Below, piece after piece: positions 6,737 to 9,387 of a stretch of 9,387 bases of DNA; the first letter of the stretch is position 1, and each line of letters opens with the position of its first letter. The position numbers and the translations under genes are program-made. Below the pieces are notes generated by a model. The model had not been told where the DNA came from and did no database searches. It was given only the letters and a program-made list of their open reading frames with translations. Origin of the DNA: Coxiellaceae bacterium (lineage in GTDB: Bacteria > Pseudomonadota > Gammaproteobacteria > GCA-013414725); assembly GCA_013414725.1 (NCBI GenBank), contig CP058706.1, positions 2,554,653-2,564,039 of the forward strand, written 5' to 3'.

Positions 6737-7343
6737 AAAAATCGTTGCCAACGACAAATCAAATCATGAACTGCGCCTAGCTGGAATTCGTGCACTTGGA
6801 AATTTTCGCCTTACTTATGGCACTTTAGAAACATTTTTTAATCTACTAGAAAAAATATTCATGTCAGCGAAGTTGAGAATTCTCTAAGAAAAATATCCAT
6901 CACATCACCAGAAATTATTGAATTTTTACGCAAAAAGTTTTTGGCAGCAAGAACAAAGATGTACGTAAAAATGCGCTCATCACATTGGGACAATTGCGCC
7001 CAGTAAGAAAAGAAATAATAACTACATTGATGGATGCTATGGGCCCAGCACAAAACATGGAAAAGACCGCAATTGCCGTCTTGAAAAACTTCCGTGCAAC
7101 AACCCGCAATCAATTGAAATCTTACTTAAAGTATTACACAATAAATTATATAACGACAACATCTGTTTATTAATGATCAATAAAATTAGCGAAGCTAACC
7201 CTATGACGGAAGATGTCGTTCATACGATGTTAGAACAAATAAATCAATCTAACATTGCATTTTCAGTGGCCGCAATAAGGGCCATCAAGACCATGCACAT
7301 GAAAATTCCAGAAAGACTGCATACCAAAGTCATTCATTTTTAA
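6643..7343 (+). pseudogene. Giant gene fragments 16-19: HEAT repeats in five successive frames
   Basis: Short frames follow each other with one-base steps: 6643-6780 (IAIRVAAIDSA, HAVIDDLEKS), 6747-6887 (ELRLAGIRALGNFRLTYGTL), 6854-7006 (VENSLRKISITSPEIIEFLR), 6952-7173 (DVRKNALITLGQLRPVRKEI and EKTAIAVLKNFRA) and 7101-7343 (IEILLKVLHNK, FSVAAIRAIKTMHMKIPERL). The repeating V-R-x-x-A-x-x-x-L-G pattern is the HEAT/PBS-lyase type repeat. This is the most densely broken part of the gene, with a shift about every 120 bases. Confidence 0.5.
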
Positions 7344-8428
7344 TCGAGAAAATGACAAAAACTGACAACAGTTCAATTATATTGGCCATTATTGAAGTAC
7401 TTGCAGTTTTTTCTCCCTTTAGCCCTGATAAAGCTATTGAAATAATTAGGATACTGTTTAATTTAAACAAAAATGATCCCATGATACGTGCCACTGTGAT
7501 CACAGCTATTGCCAATTTGCTAAAATGGGCAGCAAATAATGATATTAGCGAAACCGTCGAAAAACTTTTCAAATTTTTTGATGATCCAGCTAATAATGTT
7601 AGAACAGCGACTATAATGGCACTTGGCAATCCCAGATGGTCAAATGATATTTATTACAAAAACCTGTTAAAAGTACTGCATAATAAAGAAGAACATCTGG
7701 AGGTAAAAGAAGCTGCTATTAGAAAATTGTCTGAATTAAAAAGACATTTCAAAACTCACGTTATGATGGAAGTAGTCAAAGCAACATTAGCAATCGCTAA
7801 AGATGAAAACCATCTATTATCTCATTTATGTATTTGGCTTCTTGGAGAGCTTGGGAAAGAAACGGTAGATGTCATTAATGTCTTACTTAAAATGTTAACT
7901 TCTTATGAGCTTAAAACGAAGATAACAGCTGCCAAAGCATTAGGAAAGCTAGGAGTTGCCAATGCAACCATCATTGATGCTCTAATAATAGCATTACAAG
8001 ACAAGGAAAGCAGCATGATCAAAGCAACCAACGAAGCTTTAATACAATTATTCCTTATATCTCCTGAATTAGTCACTCAGAAATTGATCTATCATCTTGA
8101 GAATAAAATTAATTCAGCAAATGAAGCTGCGATTTTAATATTACTAGGCAAATTGTTTTCTACCGAAACTTGTCAAATTTATTTAGAAAAGACTTTGCCA
8201 CCTAGAATGCAACCGAAAACAGTTATTGAACTTCCGTATCCAATCATAAATCATGTCCTCTCATTAGTGGACGACAAAAGCCTCGATGAAACAAGAGATA
8301 TTAATCGGGAATGGTATAGGATTTATAGAAACCATAAAAGTAATTATCGCCGTCATTTTTCTGGCAAACAACAGTTAATGATAATTCAGAGGAAAATTAC
8401 GATACTAATAATAACAATGCGAAAGTAA
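7334..8428 (+). CDS. Giant gene fragment 20: HEAT solenoid with C-terminal F-box-like motif
   Basis: The longest unbroken piece; the frame is open from 7334, with the first ATG at 7352 (358 residues from there). Residues 1-285 are HEAT repeats, for example VRTATIMALGNPRWSNDIYY, VKEAAIRKLSELKRH and KITAAKALGKLGVANATIID. Residues about 294-325 read LPYPIINHVLSLVDDKSLDE then TRDINREWYRIY, fitting the F-box consensus (L-P-x-x-I, I-L-S-x-L, L-x-x-x-x-x-V-N-x-x-W). F-boxes bind Skp1 of eukaryotic SCF ubiquitin ligases and are known in effectors of Legionella and other intracellular bacteria. Near 8378 a last shift probably replaces the true tail DNSEENYDTNNNNAKVIY, which ends at a TAA at 8434-8436. 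ATG 7352 has no convincing Shine-Dalgarno, supporting a fragment over a separate gene. Confidence 0.65.
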   Translation, partial: SFLIEKMTKTDNSSIILAIIEVLAVFSPFSPDKAIEIIRILFNLNKNDPMIRATVITAIANLLKWAANNDISETVEKLFKFFDDPANNVRTATIMALGNPRWSNDIYYKNLLKVLHNKEEHLEVKEAAIRKLSELKRHFKTHVMMEVVKATLAIAKDENHLLSHLCIWLLGELGKETVDVINVLLKMLTSYELKTKITAAKALGKLGVANATIIDALIIALQDKESSMIKATNEALIQLFLISPELVTQKLIYHLENKINSANEAAILILLGKLFSTETCQIYLEKTLPPRMQPKTVIELPYPIINHVLSLVDDKSLDETRDINREWYRIYRNHKSNYRRHFSGKQQLMIIQRKITILIITMRK

Positions 8429-8562
8429 TTTATTAACACAGGCATAACGTTCAGATTGTAAGAAGAGTTGACGCATCCTGACTGGGCAAAATACGAGGAA
8501 TAGTTGTCATCCCGCAGTCGATGCCGAGTGCTGTCCGAAAAAATTATCCATGATGCTTTGTC

Positions 8563-8639
8563 ATTGCGAGGAACGTAGTGACGAAGCAATCCATGTCGTC
8601 TCGGTCGTTAGATTGCTTCGTCACTACGTTCTTCGCAAT
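8563..8639. repeat. Hairpin repeat within copy B
   Basis: Arms 8571-8591 (GAACGTAGTGACGAAGCAAT + C) and 8611-8631 are a perfect 21-bp inverted repeat around a 19-base loop. Pairing extends outward to 8563/8639 with one G-T pair. The ATTGCGAGGAACG...GACGAAGCAATCC type is a common dispersed intergenic palindrome in host-associated bacteria. Confidence 0.7.
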
Positions 8640-8696
8640 CTGATGTATCCTCACGAATTTTTATGTAAGTAGTTGAATTAATTGCTTACTAGCCCT

Positions 8697-8741
8697 CCGT
8701 CATCCCGCGGCGAAGACCGCGGGATGACGGCATTTATTTTT
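8697..8741 (+). terminator. GC-rich hairpin with T-rich tail; possible terminator after the giant gene
   Basis: Perfect 14-bp arms 8697-8710 and 8717-8730 (CCGTCATCCCGCGG / CCGCGGGATGACGG) enclose the loop CGAAGA and are followed on the plus strand by CATTTATTTTT. The shape fits an intrinsic terminator. It is also the core of repeat copy B, so a termination role may be incidental. It lies about 260 bases after the end of the giant gene. Confidence 0.4.
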
Positions 8742-8953
8742 ACACCTGCAGCGAAATACTTAATCTTGACAGCAATAACAAGCTGCTAGTTTTTACGCCA
8801 TTGCTTTCGAACTCGCTGATTTGTCTTACATGAAAATTCCTGGGGACAGATTAGCTCGCAATGACACACGCTGTTCTTTTACCACAGATAAATTTTTCGG
8901 ACAACTCTGGGTCGATGCCACGGGATGACCTAATTTATTTAGACCGTCTCTAA

Positions 8954-9387
8954 TTAAAATAAAGTTTGTTGCAAATTAGCATCATTTTGCTGACAAAAAT
9001 GCACCCCTATGCCTAATAAGCGTATGGGCTTTTCTGCTGCATAATGCCGTCGAAACAAAGCAATGAATTGCATCAAATCAAGTTGATGGCAAGCGCTTTC
9101 AACAGAAGTTAGTTTAAAATCATTAAATTTTATTTTTAGATACTGATTTTTAATCATCAGATTAACAGCTGATTCCTGAATGCGCTTATTTAATTGCACA
9201 TAAAGTTCTTTAATAGCAGTCAAGCAATACTCAACATCGCTCACATCTTGCGGAAATGTCCGCTCCACACTCAGTGATTTTCTTGTTCTATTAGGCTGCA
9301 CTTGACGGTGATCGATACCACGACATTGCTCATAAAGATGCAAGCCTAATTTGCCAAAATTAGCTGTTAATTCAGTGAGTGATATTT
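8954..9387 (-). CDS. dinB: DNA polymerase IV (Y-family), C-terminal part; N-terminus beyond window
   Basis: The frame is open from the right edge to TAA at 8954-8956, giving about 144 codons. It begins within SLTELTANFGKLGLHLYEQC and continues GIDHRQVQPNRTRKSLSVER then TFPQDV. The G-I-D-x-R-x-V-x-x-x-R-x-R-K-S-x-S-V-E-R-T-F pattern is the entry to the little-finger domain of DinB. The rest (LKIKFNDFKLTSVES, FRRHYAAEKPIRLLGIGVHF) also follows DinB to its C-terminus. The catalytic palm with its acidic residues lies outside the window. DinB is the error-prone translesion polymerase, usually induced by DNA damage; its promoter is not visible here. The C-terminus ends QQTLF and lacks the QLxLF beta-clamp motif in strict form, although QQTLF is close to it. 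It points toward the giant gene, with the nested repeats between. Confidence 0.92.
   Translation of the reverse strand, partial: ISLTELTANFGKLGLHLYEQCRGIDHRQVQPNRTRKSLSVERTFPQDVSDVEYCLTAIKELYVQLNKRIQESAVNLMIKNQYLKIKFNDFKLTSVESACHQLDLMQFIALFRRHYAAEKPIRLLGIGVHFCQQNDANLQQTLF

Larger units (their letters stand above)
980..8436 (+). pseudogene. Giant eukaryotic-like multidomain gene, broken by about 27 frameshifts
   Basis: One ancestral reading frame of about 2,480 codons can be followed by switching frames. Domain order: helical N-terminus (980-2090), GlnD/DUF294-like nucleotidyltransferase (2097-2900), two tandem ~150-residue helical modules (2921-3400 and 3460-3890), kinase-like region (about 4250-5190), cysteine-type leucine-rich repeats (about 5490-5720), polar Ser/Asp/Lys-rich linker (about 5980-6350), HEAT repeats (about 6350-8215), F-box-like motif (about 8231-8330) and an Asn/Asp-rich tail. 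Breaks fall near 1270, 1400, 1436, 1745, 2096, 2903, 3370, 3400, 3469, 3853, 4586, 4700, 5175, 5220, 5385, 5606, 5830, 6392, 6433, 6480, 6640, 6745, 6853, 6952, 7100, 7333 and 8378. The protein signal continues smoothly across every break, so these are small indels and not gene boundaries. A host-directed role is inferred from the F-box and repeat domains. Either a decaying gene or base-deletion sequencing errors would explain the breaks. Confidence 0.75.
8559..8866. repeat. Palindromic MITE-like repeat, copy B (inverted relative to copy A)
   Basis: An element of about 308 bp. Both outer ends match as inverted repeats (TGTCATTGCGAG at 8559-8570; complement of CTCGCAATGACA at 8855-8866). The block 8650-8823, complemented, is nearly identical to 543-779 of copy A, apart from the shorter central palindrome. 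Copy B also carries an additional hairpin (8563-8639) in its left end that copy A lacks. Confidence 0.7.
8506..8929. repeat. Outer inverted repeat enclosing copy B
   Basis: The left arm 8506-8548 (GTCATCCCGCAGTCGATGCC ... TGTCCGAAAAAATTATC) and the right arm 8887-8929 are inverted, imperfect matches; complemented, the right arm reads GTCATCCCGTGGCATCGACC ... TTGTCCGAAAAATTTATC. Between them sits element B. This reads as one palindromic repeat interrupted by insertion of another. Confidence 0.6.

Noticed and set aside
6859..7113. Two overlapping minus-strand open frames of 84 and 64 codons
   Set aside because: Antisense to HEAT repeats, overlapping each other in different frames, no start signals.
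7330..7629. Minus-strand open frame of 99 codons, hydrophobic
   Set aside because: It lies opposite the longest intact piece of the giant gene, whose HEAT pattern is clear; no known motif.
980..8436. An operon of many small separate genes
   Set aside because: Neighbouring fragments overlap out of frame, lack ribosome binding sites, begin at TTG/GTG or internal codons, and single domains (LRR, HEAT, kinase-like) run across their borders.
8386..8589. Minus-strand open frame of 67 codons
   Set aside because: It spans the end of the giant gene and repeat sequence; translated repeat, no motif.

Overview
The window is AT-rich DNA, most likely from a gammaproteobacterium of the Legionellales or a similar host-associated lineage. 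This placement is inferred from low GC, an ordinary bacterial VUT/YhhQ transporter and DinB at the edges, GC-rich intergenic palindromes of the 'GTCATCCCGCGG...CCGCGGGATGAC' type, and a giant eukaryotic-like multidomain protein. No rRNA or other taxonomic marker is present.

Layout. (1) 1-423, minus strand: N-terminal two thirds of a VUT-family (YhhQ-like, probable queuosine-precursor) membrane transporter, with a clear Shine-Dalgarno and a plausible promoter. (2) 424-979: intergenic, holding that promoter and a ~290-bp palindromic repeat (copy A, 508-800). (3) 980-8436, plus strand: one giant gene of about 2,480 codons, broken into more than 20 overlapping fragments by about 27 frameshifts. 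Reading across frames gives: a helical N-terminus; a GlnD/DUF294-like nucleotidyltransferase domain with an intact GS...DxD motif; two tandem ~150-residue helical modules; a degenerate kinase-like region; leucine-rich repeats of the cysteine-containing type; a long polar linker; a HEAT-repeat solenoid; and a C-terminal F-box-like motif with an Asn/Asp-rich tail. (4) 8437-8953: intergenic, holding a nested set of palindromic repeats, including copy B of the element at 508-800 in opposite orientation. (5) 8954-9387, minus strand: C-terminal part of DNA polymerase IV (dinB).

The two flanking genes are ordinary chromosomal genes unrelated to the centre. The giant gene stands alone between inverted copies of the same repeat. 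An intact version would combine a nucleotidyltransferase and a kinase-like module with protein-interaction repeats and an F-box, a mix expected of a protein acting inside a eukaryotic host cell. As given it cannot be translated as one chain. About 23 of the 27 frame changes are equivalent to loss of one base, and no in-frame nonsense codon was found between them. The gene is therefore either a recently inactivated pseudogene with deletion-type decay, or an intact gene carrying base-deletion sequencing errors. The sequence alone does not settle this.
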